DNA of 64,000 nucleotides from the NCBI GenBank assembly GCA_039621445.1, contig CP154954.1, positions 76,828,073-76,892,072 on the forward strand, given 5' to 3'. This document shows, piece after piece, positions 1 through 11,796 of the stretch. Numbering within the stretch: the first letter of the stretch is position 1; every line of letters starts with the position of its first letter. Origin of the DNA: Euglena gracilis (taxonomy: Eukaryota; Euglenida; Euglenophyceae; Euglenales). Both the position numbers and the translations under genes were made by a program. The notes below the pieces were generated by a model. It was not told where the DNA came from and ran no database searches. It saw only the letters and a program-made list of their open reading frames with translations.

Positions 1-880
1 CAGATCTTGCTTGAACGTTGCCGTATTTGTCACAACTTTCAATGTTTCAAGGAATACTCGGCCGGCAGTTCCACCGACACTCCTTCCCGCCGCCGGCGGG
101 CAGCGACCTCCGATTCCGTCCTACGGGCCCGAGTTACAGCGACGTGCAGTGGCCGGTCGCCCTCAACAATAGCGTCCCACTCGTGGCCAGGCAGAGCCGG
201 TGAGGTGGCCCACAGAGCACCATGCTTCCCCTCTGCTCCAAAGCAACAGGTGTCTTGACTGGTCCATCCTTGATAGATTCTTTTGTTGTGGTTTTCACCT
301 GGCCCGGCAAACTGATGCTTCGACACCTTTCAACAGAACAAAACTGCCCGAAGGTCACGAATGTCAGCAAAAAAAGATAAATCTGATTGTTGGGCTAATA
401 TTGGATTAACATCCAGCAGCCACAACCTGAAAGATCCACCCTTCTTTTCCATTGCTTGGATATGTGTGGTGCTGTTGCCAAAGAACAAAAACGAGATTAG
501 TTTGACAACCCTGTTTTTGTGCTGGGAAGCTCTTTGCTTGGCTCGTTAAAAAAAAAAGACCCTGGGATGAAATGAATGAAAACAGGTCGTTTGAGATGTG
601 GCTTTTACTTGGGTAATAGTTGGTCTTTGCTTGCGTTTTACTCACCAGAAGAAGAAGAAGAAAGAGAAAAGAAAGAAAGGCGTTTACTCAACCAAGAATC
701 GCAAATGCGAGTGAGACATTCTGATGAGGTGAAGAATCAATGATAAACGTGTGCAGAAAATCCCTTTAAATAAATTACTTGCTGACATGATGATGCTTTG
801 CAGATGGTCCTGCAAATGCAAGGAAAATTTTATTTTTGAAATACAAATGGATTGCATAATTTCGTCCTTAATCCTAATTG
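1..880. other. No gene recognised
   Basis: Mixed-composition DNA. A GC-rich patch at 60-220 has open frames on both strands but no recognisable motif; it could hold an exon of the F-box gene, which reads toward this end. There is a small (AAG)n patch near 650. Confidence 0.3.
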
Positions 881-918
881 AAATGAAAACAGCCGTCCCC
901 CAGAACTGTCCCAGCCTG

Positions 919-1104
919 CCTCCGAGACGTGGCGGCGGAGGCCAGCAGCGCGTCGTCTGGCAGGAAGCTGAAGACCAACAATGCGACGTCGGCCGGCAAC
1001 CCCAGCGGCGCTTGCGCTGGCGTCGGACTGAATCGGTTTGCGGCGGCCACAAAGTGCCAGACCGCGGCCGTTCCCAGGCTGCCTGTTTGCGATGAAGCCA
1101 CCAT
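919..1104 (-). CDS. F-box-like exon
   Basis: The frame gives AVWHFVAAANRFSPTP and, after APLG, LPADVALLVFSFLPDDALLA followed by SAATSRR. The core LP-x5-hFSFLP-x-x-LLAxAxxSRR matches the N-terminal two thirds of an F-box, the motif that binds SKP1 in SCF ubiquitin ligases. The end of the motif (usually a Trp) would come from the next exon, below base 919 or outside the window. An in-frame ATG at 1104-1102 could start the protein, but the exon might instead begin near 1075, five bases after a CTG. The downstream edge has GAGGCAGGCTGG rather than GT. GC content is much higher than in the flanks. A helical repeat of another type remains possible. Confidence 0.5.
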
Positions 1105-3180
1105 CTTGCGAGCGACTGCCCTTGGCAAAACCCAAACTCAACTTTCCCCAAATGGCTGCCACAGAGGGGGGGCTGTGAAAAAGCAAACCGACGATCACTT
1201 TTGAGAACGTGCGAAAAACCAAACATCCCACAAATATAAAATGGTGGGTGCTGGTCATTTTTTTCACCCCAGGGAGATGCACAAGCAAACATCGTGCTGA
1301 AAACCAAAATGCAGCCTGGCTGTCAAGCCAGTTGTGGTGCGCTTGGTCGTCATTGGGGATAGCTCCATGGTTCATAAAGAAATAAAGAAGACAAAATGTC
1401 AGTTTCCTGCATTTTACCATAATTCGACTTACCACAATGCTGCTGTTGCTGAGATTTGAATAGAAAGACAAAATACAAAAGAAAAGACAAAATACAAAAT
1501 ATCACCTGGTACAAAAATGAAGAGTCGATGATGAACACTGAACAATGAAGAGAGGGTGTAACTTAATAAAATATAATGCGAAAAGAGAAAGGGAAATTGG
1601 TGATAATCACAAGGAGCTAAAAAAAAATGTTGGATATGCACATATGCACATATGCACATAGGATTGGACTTTAAAGCTGCAAGGTTGTGCCTGTTCAGGT
1701 TGTTGGGGAAAATGACGGCTGGCTGGACCCCCTTCTCCCAGGGTTGGGAACTCCAACGTCCACTACAAGAACACCTGCCACTGGTATTGAGGGGGGGTCC
1801 AAATGACATATTTTCTGAAAGTTGACTATTTGTAGCACATTTTTCTTCAGAACGTCATAATGTCGTAATTTGTTATTTAGGTGATGAATTTTGATTTTGA
1901 AATACTTACCTCCTCACCACGTCATGTGCTGTCCTCCATGTGGGGGCGGCCCAGACCCACCACAGGCTACCGGGAGGCTCACTTTTGACTTTCAAAAACC
2001 CAGTGAATTACCTCCCATCCCCAGATCAGTCAAATCCATTGATTTTAGACAATGGCTAGTGAAAAAAAAATGGCCGAAAACCAATGGGCTTCAGCCAAAG
2101 AAAAAAAATCCTCAAAAGATCAGGCATTTCTGGCAGTGGGCAACTTTCAGCATCTCTGGCCAGCCCCCCCCCCCCAAAACTAGTCAGTCACCACCCCCCC
2201 AAAAAAACCAGTCAGACAGACGCCAAAACAGAGGCACAGTCAAAGTTCTTTTTTCTGTCTGGCACGAAGCGCTGAGCAACAGAAAACTTTTTGGGAGATA
2301 TTCGACTTTGAATCCAATTGCTCTAGAAGATCACCAATTGCGATAATTCTCAGAATTGAAAAGGCACAAAAACAAATCAGAAACGGATATCCAGATTGGT
2401 TTTGTTTGGCATGATGCAGCAAAACAAAAAAAAGATCCTGGGCAGAAACAAAGCTCAAATAAAACTTGCACATTCGGGTGTGTAATAAATCAATTCATGA
2501 ATCAATTGCTATGCTCCTGGGCACAATCAGGTGAGCATTTTTTTTGATCAGCAAGAGTACTGAAGGCGCCCTCAGTGCTCTTGCTGATGGCACAAGTAAC
2601 CTGATAAAGTCTTTGTGATAAACCTGATAAAGGGGTGATGTACCTCTGGCTTGATAAACTCCCAAGGCTGGAAATTCATCAATCAAATGCAGTTGGCACA
2701 ACAACGGCACATCAATTTGAAACTGTTTTGGAAAATGAAAATAAAACATGGGCCATTTACTTTCAAGTCACTTATGAGACCATGCGAGAAGGCGGCGGCA
2801 TCTGGAGTAAAATCCTTTATCACCTGTGAGATGAGGAGCGCAACAGTTTAAAAAAAGCTCAATGGATTTTGATGGTTTCCATTAGAGACCTTCACTTTGG
2901 TGCGGAAAACTTGCAGTTGCAGGGTCAGGATTCGGTGTGTCCAAAGAAAAAAACAAACTCATTTTTTTTGCCAGCCATTTCTGAACCAGACACAGCCAAA
3001 ACAGCTTGTTTGTTGTTGTAAAGGAGCAGACTAATGCACAACTGCTTGCCTGGAATTTTTTTTTTGATGTTGCACAACAGGGTCATGGCATTTTACAATT
3101 TGCAAATCAACATGCGCAGGTCCATGGAACACCTGCCTGGGAAACAGGGCGTCGCTTAAAGTCCCCCAAGGGGGTGGGTC
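1105..3180. other. Non-coding, no gene recognised
   Basis: AT-rich, with poly-C stretches near 2165-2200 and an ATATGCAC triplication near 1636-1660. No exon-like GC island. It would be an intron or intergenic region upstream of the F-box exon. Confidence 0.4.
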
Positions 3181-3182
3181 GA

Positions 3183-3490
3183 ATTCAAAAGCAGGCTGGA
3201 AAAAAGGCTGCTGGATGGTCCCATCCCCAGGGGTCCCAGCACTGAAACCAAACATCTAAAAAATCGACACTGATAAAATAGCAATTACGCAAACAGTAAT
3301 TTTTTGTCAGAAAAAATTGCTCTTGCCTGCCCTTTTCCGACCGATTTTTACACATTTTTGGCCCATTTTCGCGCCGCCAAAAACCAGAAGTAGGTTCGCG
3401 TCTGGCCGCCCTTTGGGGGGCTGGAAGAATAAAATTCATCGATGGGGGAGGGGGATCCAGGGCTGGAAAATCTACTGGCTGGAGCCTCCC
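3183..3490 (+). repeat. CTCATCGATGGG-family repeat, copy 1
   Basis: Begins AGGCTGGAAAAAAGGCTGCTGG and ends near AATAAAATTCATCGATGGG..GGGCTGGAAAA. The family also has copies at 18842-19330, 27765-28085 and (inverted body) 55010-55380. Inside, GGCCGCCCTTTGGGGGGCTGG makes a small hairpin. Confidence 0.6.
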
Positions 3491-3495
3491 CTCTG

Positions 3496-4232
3496 CAGGC
3501 ACCTATGCTCACTTCCCATTTTGGTGCTCTGGTCGGCCCTGGTCGGCCCTGGTCGGCAAATAGTCGGCCATAGGTGGGGGTATCCGTCACAGAAAAAATG
3601 TGAAAAGATGCAATTGTCTCGCCAAGATCAAAAGGAAGTGCCCCATCAGGCCTCCATTGGCTCCCCAAAAACAACCAAAATGACCAAAAATGGCTTGAAA
3701 TAACCCAAAATTACCCAAAAACGCCAACAAAATCCACAAAAGATTGTGAAAAATGACCCAAAATTACCAAAAGGGCGCAAAATGGCCAAAATGCCCTAAA
3801 AAATGCTCAGATTGACCCAAATTAGCCCAATATTTGCCAAATCAGTGACAAATAGCCCCCAAAGCAAAAACTGATCCATCATGGCCAAAATGGGTGTAAA
3901 ACTGGAGATTTGCGAGAAAATTATCCAAAAATGGGTTTAGTTCTTCAAAATATACAAAAAAAAAAAACTGCCAGCATCACCCAGCATCGCCCAGCAACGC
4001 CCTGCATCGCCCAGCATCGCCCAGCGTCGGAACCCCACCTCTGGTCTCCAAAAATCCAGCATCACCCAGCATCGCCCATCATCGCCCTGCATCGCCCAGC
4101 ATCATCAGAGGAGCTTGTTCCAGAGGGAAAGCTGCCGAATTCCTTCATCCATTCCCCTTCGGTCGGCCAACCACATGCAAGTCGGCCCTGGTCGGCCCTG
4201 GTCGGCCCTGGTCGGCCGTAGGTGCCTGCCCC
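3496..4232. mobile_element. CACCTATG-bounded decamer-array element, 0.74 kb
   Basis: Ends are inverted: GGCACCTATG at the left and GTAGGTGCC at the right. Just inside each end is a tandem array of the 10-mer GGTCGGCCCT (about 3 copies left, about 4 right), in direct orientation. The left array is closed by CCATAGGTGGGGG. The middle holds an A-rich block (3660-3965) and a second decamer array, CAGCATCGCC, at about 3973-4101. The A-rich block is repeated at 31471-31760 in another element of this type. No coding sequence seen. Confidence 0.6.
3660..3965 (+). repeat. A-rich dispersed block, copy 1
   Basis: Matches 31471-31760 with many small differences (landmarks: GATTGACCCAAATTAGCCCA, TTTGCCAAATCAGTG, GGAGATTTG, AAAATGGGTTT, TTCTTCAAAATATAC). 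Both copies lie inside CACCTATAG-bounded elements. Confidence 0.75.
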
Positions 4233-4306
4233 TCTGGGATGGGGTCAAATTTCTTCAGCGATGCCCTGGGCAATGCTGATTTTGACAAAGGGGACCAGAC
4301 CTGAAC

Positions 4307-4404
4307 AAGCGCCGTTGCGACGTCCTCCTGGCTTCGGGCCGCCTTCAGCCGCGGCAGCCAATCCCCGCGGTGCCGGGCAACGTCGCAATACCGGCAGAAC
4401 ACCG
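4307..4404 (-). CDS. Exon with CRYC motif, possibly C-terminal part of a HEAT/karyopherin-like protein
   Basis: Encodes VFCRYCDVARHRGDWLPRLK, then AARSQEDVATALVQ. The codons are GC-rich with G/C in third positions, unlike the flanks. A CTG lies five bases upstream of the proposed start and GTTCAGG follows the end. CxxC followed by H could suggest metal binding, but one pair alone is weak. The helix DWLPRLKAARSQEDVATALVQ resembles the end of transportin-3-like proteins (a WLxxLK segment, then a long helix); I offer that as a possibility only. It is on the same strand as, and downstream of, the exons at 11.7, 15.7 and 17.3 kb. Confidence 0.4.
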
Positions 4405-6830
4405 GCCCCAGTGGGTGCGGCGCCAGGGTCAGGGCAGGGCTATGGTGTGCAGGGGGCCTACAGTGGGACCTGAAGCAAGGTGGGCGGTGGCAATCCACCC
4501 AAGGAGAATGAGAATCCGCACACCTAGAAGACAAGGAAGGGAAAGGGGTGGGAGTCAGGCCCACCAACCCTCTGCACATTCGATTCGCGGTGTTCTCTTT
4601 CAGCCCTGGTGGGTCCATTTGGAATGTCCCAAACTCAACTTCAATTGAGCCCACCAGGGGGTGTGGTCTTAGCAGTGCTAGCACAGCAACCTGGCTTGGG
4701 GATTCTGAGTTCGAAAAAATCTGGCTGGCTCCAGGATAGGACTTCCTCCAACTTCAGAATCCATGTGCAGTGTATCTGCCAAAAAAATGTATAGAACAAA
4801 AAAAATCTCGACCAAAACAGAAAAAAGAAACAGCAGGGATGAAAATTCACAAGTTCACTGTCACCCCTTTGGGCCTCCTGTGCATAATCCAGACCGCTTG
4901 CGTCGCCGTTGCTCCTCCTCTGAATCTATGAGAGCAGCTGCCTCCAATGCGATGGGGAAGGGATTCCCTGGCCACATGACAAATTGGGTAGAGCAAGAGA
5001 TACGGTCCATCTGAGGTTGTTTGGAACCTACCTTTCCATTGGGGGTTTACATCCCAACAAAATCCTTTTTGTATCCACCCCCTGTTCATTGGCATCTCAG
5101 GTGGCCAGCTGGGGGCAAAAAGCCGGGGGGGGGGGGGGGAATAATTTTGAGAAAGGAACAAACATGGAATCTGGCAGCTGATAGACGACACCACCATGAT
5201 GCATTCATACTTAGTTTCATTCATGCATTCATTCATGCATTCATACTCACTCCCATTCTTTCCCACACATCAGGAGGAAGCATTTTTCTTTGAGGTGGTT
5301 AAAACACACATTACAGGAAATGAACAGGTGGGGAACTCCCTGCAGAGTTTTTCGGAAAAACTGCAGAGTTTTTCGGAAAAAAAATGCTTTTCCTGCAACT
5401 TTTCTGTGGGAGCAGGTGTTGAATCACCAAACCAACAACATAAATACGCAAAAGCAAAAAATAAAAGGGAAACCCTTGGAGGCGGAGCGGGCGTGGTTGA
5501 TGACGACGTCTGGCAGGAGTGTGGAGGTGACGGGGTGGTGCACCGCTGCAGATGGAGGCAATTGGGCTGGGCTGCAGGCTTGCAGTGGGAGGCACCGCCC
5601 CACAGCCTGGGAGTGCGAAGGCAAAAGGGCGAGGGATTTCACAGATTGGCAGCCTTGCTTTAAACCGACCAGGGGTTCTTTAAACACCGGAAGGGGTCCC
5701 TCCCACCACCCTGGGGGGAGTGGGTCAAAAAAATTTTCGGCGCTTCACTGAAAATAGAACAAAATGGTTCAGTGGACCGACCCACCCGCCCAACCCTCCA
5801 AACTCCCTTGTTCCTGCATGCGCAGTCTAGGTTGAGAACCAAAGCTGTTTCGGAATCACCAGTCGGGTCATCCTCCTCGGTGCCACCAAAGCCCGGCTGG
5901 TGGTGGCAGACCGTTGGGAGCACATGTTCTTAGTCATGGACCCCAAATGTATGCCAACCCCGACCCACAGCTCGATCCAGGCGGGTGAGAGAGTCATGGC
6001 CCCTTGGGCATCCACCTGGAGAGCAACTCCGCAGTTGCATTGGCCCTCGAGTGTGCCCACACCCGAGGAATGTCCCATGTGCCATTGCCAGAAATGGGGA
6101 CTTGTGGCGTTACCCCCTCTCCTTGGCATGAAGGTGGTCACACTCTGGCCCAACAGGGTCCTGCCTCCCCCATCAGCCTCTTTCACCCAGAGATGAGCCA
6201 GCCTTCCTGGAGAGCCCTTGCCAACCAAGCAAGGAAATTTATGAGGAGCGTCTTGCCAGGAGGGTAAGGGGTTTCACCCACGTGACTATCTCCCAGGCTG
6301 TTGGGAGGGACCTTGCGCTCGAGTCCTTGCAGGGCGAATGCACCTTCCCAGTTCTCGGTTCGCGATACGGGGGCCTAGCTCACATATTTTAACTGAGCAC
6401 CATATTTTTATGTCGCCGTGGGCAGTGTCAGTGGCAGCTCGCTGGGACTCCAAGCCCCTTGCCATTCTGGCAATACGGGGGGAAACATTTTGGTCAGCCT
6501 CGGGCCTTGTTCCACCTGTTGTGGGGTGGCTGCAGTTCAGGCTTCTTTTAAGACCCCCGGGGGGTCCCCCCCACCCACCCAGCCCGGGGCGGGACTCCCC
6601 TAGGGGGGGGGGGGGGGGGGATCGGACCATTCCCCCAAAAAATTTCGGCGCTTCGCGCCGAAACCCTTACCTGGGCATCAGGCCCGGGACCCCCCCCCCA
6701 AGGGGGTCTTCTGATTTAATCAGAAGCCTGCTGCAGTTGATTTCTCTGGTAGCCCAGGGTAGGGTGATCCCTGGAGTAACCCCAAGGGTGACACTGATGG
6801 GGTGACCACTGGGTAAGAGGCAAGAAAACA
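4405..6830. other. Unresolved region, possible exons at 5480-6250
   Basis: Segments 5480-5640 and 5880-6250 are GC-rich and open in several frames (for example LGIHLESNSAVALALECAHT on plus, and a 133-codon minus frame 5827-6228). I could not pick a strand or a family. G/C runs and a GGCGCTTCGCGCC palindrome (about 6650) lie near 6560-6710. Confidence 0.3.
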
Positions 6831-7486
6831 CCTGCGGTTGCGGTACATTGAGCGCGTGCTAATCATTATCATAAGAGTGGTTTGAACAACACAAACACAT
6901 ACAGTGTGGGAATATGTACGCCAGGGTGAGCACCACAATACTCTCATTGATAAATTTTGGGATGAAATTTGCATGGTTATATGTCTCCAAACAAAATTCT
7001 CTGGGGAACTGACTGGTCTTTCAATACCCTGGCTTCGTGCTGCATGCTGCATGCTGCACCGGCCAGCTACAAACACTTCCATCCAGTATGCACCATGTAG
7101 GGTTTTTCACAAAGAACGTGGCATATAATATCATACAAAATATGTGTGACCACAGAAATCATTTTTTGCGAAATCAGGTAAACCATGTCGAGTTACGTGA
7201 TCGCGTATGGAAATATTGGTCAGATAAAATGTCCACTTTCATTTTTTTTTCCTCTGATTGCTGGCGCCGATCCTTCTCTTTCTCACCAAATTTTTTATTT
7301 TGTTTTTGTTTGTTTGGTTGCCTTCTTGGGAGGCGTAAATTACCCATGAAAAATTTGACTGAACTGCATTCTGAAACCGTCCAAAAAAGCGATCCAAAAC
7401 GGTCAAAAAAATTTCAGTTGCATGTCTTGTCCAAAATTTTTCATGTATTTTGTTCTGTTTGTAGATAAAATATAATTTTCAAAATT

Positions 7487-7512
7487 AATTGAAGCGGGTT
7501 TCCGCTTCAATT
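7487..7512. repeat. GAAGCGG-N4-CCGCTTC hairpin 1
   Basis: Arms of 11 bases (AATTGAAGCGG / CCGCTTCAATT) around a GTTT loop, followed by ATTTTTCC. This is the longest of three such hairpins within 530 bp. Confidence 0.7.
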
Positions 7513-7693
7513 ATTTTTCCGTCTAATGCCTTGAATACATAAAATAAAAAGTTAGAAGAAAATATGGTTTATCACAAACCTGTAAAGAGGAAGAAGAAAT
7601 TTGAAACTGGCTATTGAGAGCCTTTAACCAGACGTGCTATGTATACAATTCACCAACAGGGATAACACCAAAAAGTCAAGTATGAGCCGCCAT

Positions 7694-7711
7694 GAAGCGG
7701 AATACCGCTTC
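7694..7711. repeat. GAAGCGG-N4-CCGCTTC hairpin 2
   Basis: GAAGCGG, loop AATA, CCGCTTC, with one more matching base on each side (T/A). Confidence 0.7.
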
Positions 7712-8000
7712 ACAGAAGCAGAGACAGATGATAATATTGAAAACAAAAGACATCGAACATGAAGAGACAACTATATGTGTGTGAAATGCGAAAGGAAAAG
7801 GAGGAGAGACCACGCTCTTTCTTTGTAATCATATCTCGCTGACACCGACGTTTGCCACCATTGGTGTTGGGTATTCCTGTGGGCAGCGGCGGAAGCAGGT
7901 ACCCGGCAGCCCCATGGCTACCCGCCTTGCACGGCTATGGACGGAATGCATCGCAATTCAGTGCCATTGTTAACCCTGCCAGCGTTGAATATTGGTTCAT

Positions 8001-8018
8001 GAAGCGGAGAACCGCTTC
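8001..8018. repeat. GAAGCGG-N4-CCGCTTC hairpin 3
   Basis: GAAGCGG, loop AGAA, CCGCTTC. Single half-sites CCGCTTC (about 8409) and GAAGCGG (8740) follow downstream. A looser version, GAAGCGGCATTTCGCTTC, lies at 52643. Confidence 0.7.
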
Positions 8019-9349
8019 CTCAGCCCTACATGACCTACTTCTTATCGGCATGTATCTCGCACAACATTCAACCGCTAAACTGCTGAGTGCACCATCAACC
8101 CTAAAGGTGAACGATTGGTGCATTTCACGTGCAAACAAAAAAAGGGAGAGGCTGGACCAGGTCCATTTCACTTCCCCGAACTGCTGAACGGTGCCCAGTC
8201 GTCGGTTACAGCTTTTGCTGGACCTGGCAGGCGATCGTACAATCTCCCCGTCGTTCTCACTTTGTAAAATGGACGTAGTACGTGCTGGACAATGCTGAGT
8301 GCACTTTGTGTTTCAGTGAAACTTTAAACGGTTGATAACGTCGCGCTTTCAATTCAAATTGGTTTGCTGATCGGAACAAAGCAACAAATTGCACAAGAGG
8401 CAGTTTTTCCGCTTCCTGTTCAAAAGGCTAACAATTATATCTGAATGTCCCTCGCCACGCAGATCGCAGATAACTGTTTACTGGTCACATTATGTACCAT
8501 TAAAACAATAACAGTCACGTTGTTATTGTCCATGTGCAGAATACAGGCAATCTGCGTGTCGGGCCACAAGCGACGTTGGTCTACCGCACGCTGTGCGCGC
8601 TCCAATGCATTCCGCACGAGACATCTGCAGAGTTCATCGAGTCCATGAGAAGCCCTCTGCAACCATGACCTTCGTGGAGTTTTTATGATAGTCTTATTCT
8701 GACAAACACACCGGTTTTATGATATAAATAGGCAAAAAGGAAGCGGAAAAGTGCTGCACCTACGACTTGTATCACGACTTTGTATGTTCATACCGAGTGA
8801 TGTGACCACCAGTACTAAACAACTCAAACACACATTCACGAGTTTGCACATGGCCACAGCGGGCTGCCACTCGATGTTACAATTGACTGTGATGTGGACT
8901 GATCCACCAGTTTCACAACACCTACTATTTGCCATCTTACACACTGCACCACACATCCGACTAGTATGCCATAACACAGCAACGATGTTGCACACTTCGT
9001 GAGTCGCGGACACACACGGGCTCATCCACACGACGCTGATGTTCCGCACTCGTACAGCACGGGAATCCGCTCCTGTTGTCAGTATCACGGTCTGATCTGC
9101 AGAGCAGAGTTCGTGCGCACAGTCGTTAATGCACAGCGTATATGTCAGCGTCTTGTGCCCTGTCAGTTCACAGACGTGTGGCGATATGAGCTGATCTGTG
9201 TGACGGTGTGCCGGGAGCGGAGCGGGCGGTAACGACTGTGATCACGCAGGCAGTCATGCAAGGTGGAGTAGTGACAGGCTTTAATTATCGGTCAAGGAAT
9301 GCCAAAGCCCCCAGCTGAATAATCTCATTCAATTGAGAGGGAGACCGAA

Positions 9350-9820
9350 GTCTGCTACAACACGTATTTGTTCATTGCTTGACACAACAGGACACAGGTT
9401 ATGGGATATGGCATTTCCAAATGTGCGAAATAGATGAGGAATATTCTGAGGATAAAGAGCTTGGAGGACAAAAGAAAATAACCTTTGGATTCCTGTGGCA
9501 CAGCACACCTTGCACAATTTCGAAAATACGTCCGAAATGAGAGGTTTGTCTTTCTCTGAGTCCTCATCGGTGTGTCCCAGACAAGCCGTTGTTGCCTGAA
9601 TAACACCCCGAAAAAGATTACACCCAGAAGCTGGATGGATGGTATCAGTTCAATTGGCTGGAATATGACCGCCCTGCTGAACTGCAAAAGATGGGCAAGA
9701 ATTGGGGAGCAGGGGCTGCTCATTTGGTCAAAACATAGGTGGGAACTAGAAAATCTCCAAGCATCTCCAAACATGAGTTCCAAAAAGATGGGCAAAAAAC
9801 CAGGTTTGACCACATAATTT
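9350..9820 (-). other. Unassigned 152-codon open frame
   Basis: The minus frame 9355-9813 is long for this composition and hydrophobic (segments such as LLGVIFFGVLF, LFILRIFLIYFAHL). It has no recognisable motif and no GC-rich codon bias, unlike exons elsewhere in the window, so it may be chance. Confidence 0.2.
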
Positions 9821-10000
9821 GGGCCATAGATTCAATAATACCACAAGAACTTATTTTCCAGCCTAAACCCGCCTACCTAGCTTCTTTCAAAACCCACACA
9901 CGCACACACACGACCCCCCCCCACCGAAGTATACACCAACCCAAAATCAGCTGAAAAAATTCACAGGCCAGACTAACCCATGGACGGGGGGACCTGCAAG

Positions 10001-10424
10001 GATGGATGGGAAGCCTTTGGGGGGGGGGGGTTGGACCCCCCCTCCTACCTTGATAAAACTGAGGGGGGGGGGGGGCGAAAGTTTTTCGATTTCATGGACG
10101 GGCAAAGGGCCGGAAATCGGGTCCAAATCGGTCAAAATCCCTGATTTTTCTTTGAAAATCGATCCAAGAATGCTCATTTCTCAAATTTTTTTGAACATTT
10201 TTTGGGGGGAAAACACCAACGCATCAAAAAAATGGGCAATGTGTCCAAAAGTCAGCAAAAGGGGCGCAGCGCCGGAAGAAAAATTTCTGCTATTTTTGGC
10301 ACCTGTCAAGGAGGGGGGGTGGGGGGTCCGGAACCCCCTCCCAACATCTAGGGGGGGGGGGGGTGGGGACACCCCCCCCCCTACCACCTACCTCAATACC
10401 GAAGGGCTTCCCATCCATCCCTGG
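10001..10424. mobile_element. MITE-like 0.42 kb derivative of the 42.3 kb element
   Basis: Inverted ends: GGATGGATGGGAAGCC at the left and GGCTTCCCATCCATCC at the right. The left 310 bp match 42326-42680 almost base for base apart from homopolymer length (shared landmarks: TTTCATGGACGGGCAAAGGG, AAATCCCTGATTTTTC, AAACACCAACRCATC, CAGCGCCGGAAG). The right end matches 43935-43978. The central 1.2 kb of the larger element is missing, as in an internal-deletion derivative. Confidence 0.65.
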
Positions 10425-11626
10425 GGACCTGCGGCCTCAACCCATCTACCCACTGCCAAACACGGGGGGGGGGGGGTGACACTTGTGAAGTGAGGGACTT
10501 GGCAGAAGAGGACTTGGCCAAGGAATCCATGAGCGGCACCAAATTCGGCACCGATTTTTGTGGATGTGTCTGCGGCATCAGTGGTGGGGTGGGGACAACG
10601 ACCACAGGCTCTCCACACTGGCCATAGGACCATCAACCACTGTTTGCCCAATACGGGCACCTGTGTGAATGTGTGAACGTTGGCCCATTTTCTTCGTTAA
10701 AAATCAAAATACAAAATCAAGATCCCCTTTGCTGTCCCTTTCTTTGTGCTTTAAATCCGTTTTCCTTGCCATTCCCTTAAATAAAATATCCCCCATTCCG
10801 TTCAACGCCAACCCAACCCTAACCCCAAAAGAAAAAAATTATTTTGCTTTCCTTTTTCCCTGTGCTCTATCGAGTTTTTCCTGGCTTTCCCATCCAGTGA
10901 CACTCAATGGCAAAATAGGCAGAGTAATGCATTCACAGCAGGCTTCTTTTGCTGAATAGGTGGCTGGTTCCATAACTGGTTCCAGAAGGTGAAGGCACTA
11001 ACGGCGGAGGTACACAAAAATAGACGTCGGTTGCCTTCGAGTCGCAACGTGCATGTGCCAGCAACCTTCCCCTCCCCCCTTGTCCTTGACACAGCTTACC
11101 CATGTCACACCCCTTAGGAAGTGTCAAGGGCGGGGGGGGGGGGGGGGGGGATGCCTTCAGCGAAACAACGGCCTGGCCCCAAAGACCTCCGGAATTGGGC
11201 GAGGGACTGTGCCTTCCGTCGGCCCAGGCCCCCGTTGAGGGGCGGTGAGGTCGGCATGGGGCAGGCAACAGGCGGCGGGGGACTGGATGGCGACAGCGCT
11301 GCCTGCAGCAGGGAACCAAAACCCGGACTTGCCCAGGATCTGAAATGACTGTTTTTTCATGTTGGATGATGCAAAACAAAATACGCTTGCAACGGGGGGC
11401 CACCAGTGCACTCCTCCGTTAGCCAGCAGACACGGTTTCTTAGACTGGCTTATCTGTGGCAAACACTTCATCTGTCTTACATAATGTGTGTACGCCTATT
11501 TACGTATACAAACAAGCATGAGATTGTATGCGTTCAACTGTAAAATTTTCGCCATGGTTTGGCCGGAGGGCACAAATGGGCTCCCCCATTTTTCACTCGG
11601 TACAAAAAGAAGCATGCCTCCCTGGC

Positions 11627-11744
11627 CTCCAGCTCGGCGACTGCTCCCAGGAACTGCACAAGCACAGCGCACGGCAGATGGTGCTGCTGCCCCACCAGGC
11701 GCTGGAGCAGCTCTTCCACCGTCTCCCGGCGGCACCGCCACTTT
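11627..11744 (-). CDS. Alpha-helical exon (HEAT/karyopherin-like)
   Basis: Encodes KWRCRRETVEELLQRLVGQQ, then HHLPCAVLVQFLGAVAELEA. Two amphipathic helices separated by a Pro-containing turn are typical of HEAT or armadillo repeats. The exon is GC-rich in an otherwise mixed region; the frame is chosen because the other two give Ser/Trp-rich nonsense. CTGGTTCA precedes it and GGCCAGGG follows, so again no GT-AG. The plus strand is also open but gives Pro/Ala-rich low-complexity protein. The helix ETVEELLQRLVGQQ resembles the EL-x4-QLGQQ helix near the C-terminus of transportin-3, but the match is short. Confidence 0.45.
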
Positions 11745-11796
11745 GAACCAGGCAGCTAAAAGCCTGGCTTGCTGAGCCAGGCGGCAAAAGGCGGTC

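Larger units (their letters stand above)
6830..9560. other. Compositionally distinct island without G/C runs
   Basis: Unlike the DNA on both sides, this 2.7 kb has no long G or C homopolymers and none of the window's repeat families. It has GAAGCGG-N4-CCGCTTC hairpins and stretches rich in CACA/TGTG. Open frames on both strands (for example a 123-codon minus frame at 8717-9088 and a 143-codon plus frame ending at 7468) match nothing I know. It might be a recent insertion, an organelle or viral fragment, or simply unique intergenic DNA. Confidence 0.45.

Noticed and set aside
3973-4101. CAGCATCGCC array as a CRISPR
   Set aside because: It is a direct 10-bp tandem repeat without unique spacers.
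5900-6267. RNase H-like or retroelement frame (HLESNSAVALALECA)
   Set aside because: The resemblance is a few residues only, no catalytic acidic set is visible, and the other strand is equally open.
8717-9088. 123-codon minus frame as a gene
   Set aside because: No motif, no codon bias and a chance-compatible length; the plus strand is open as well.
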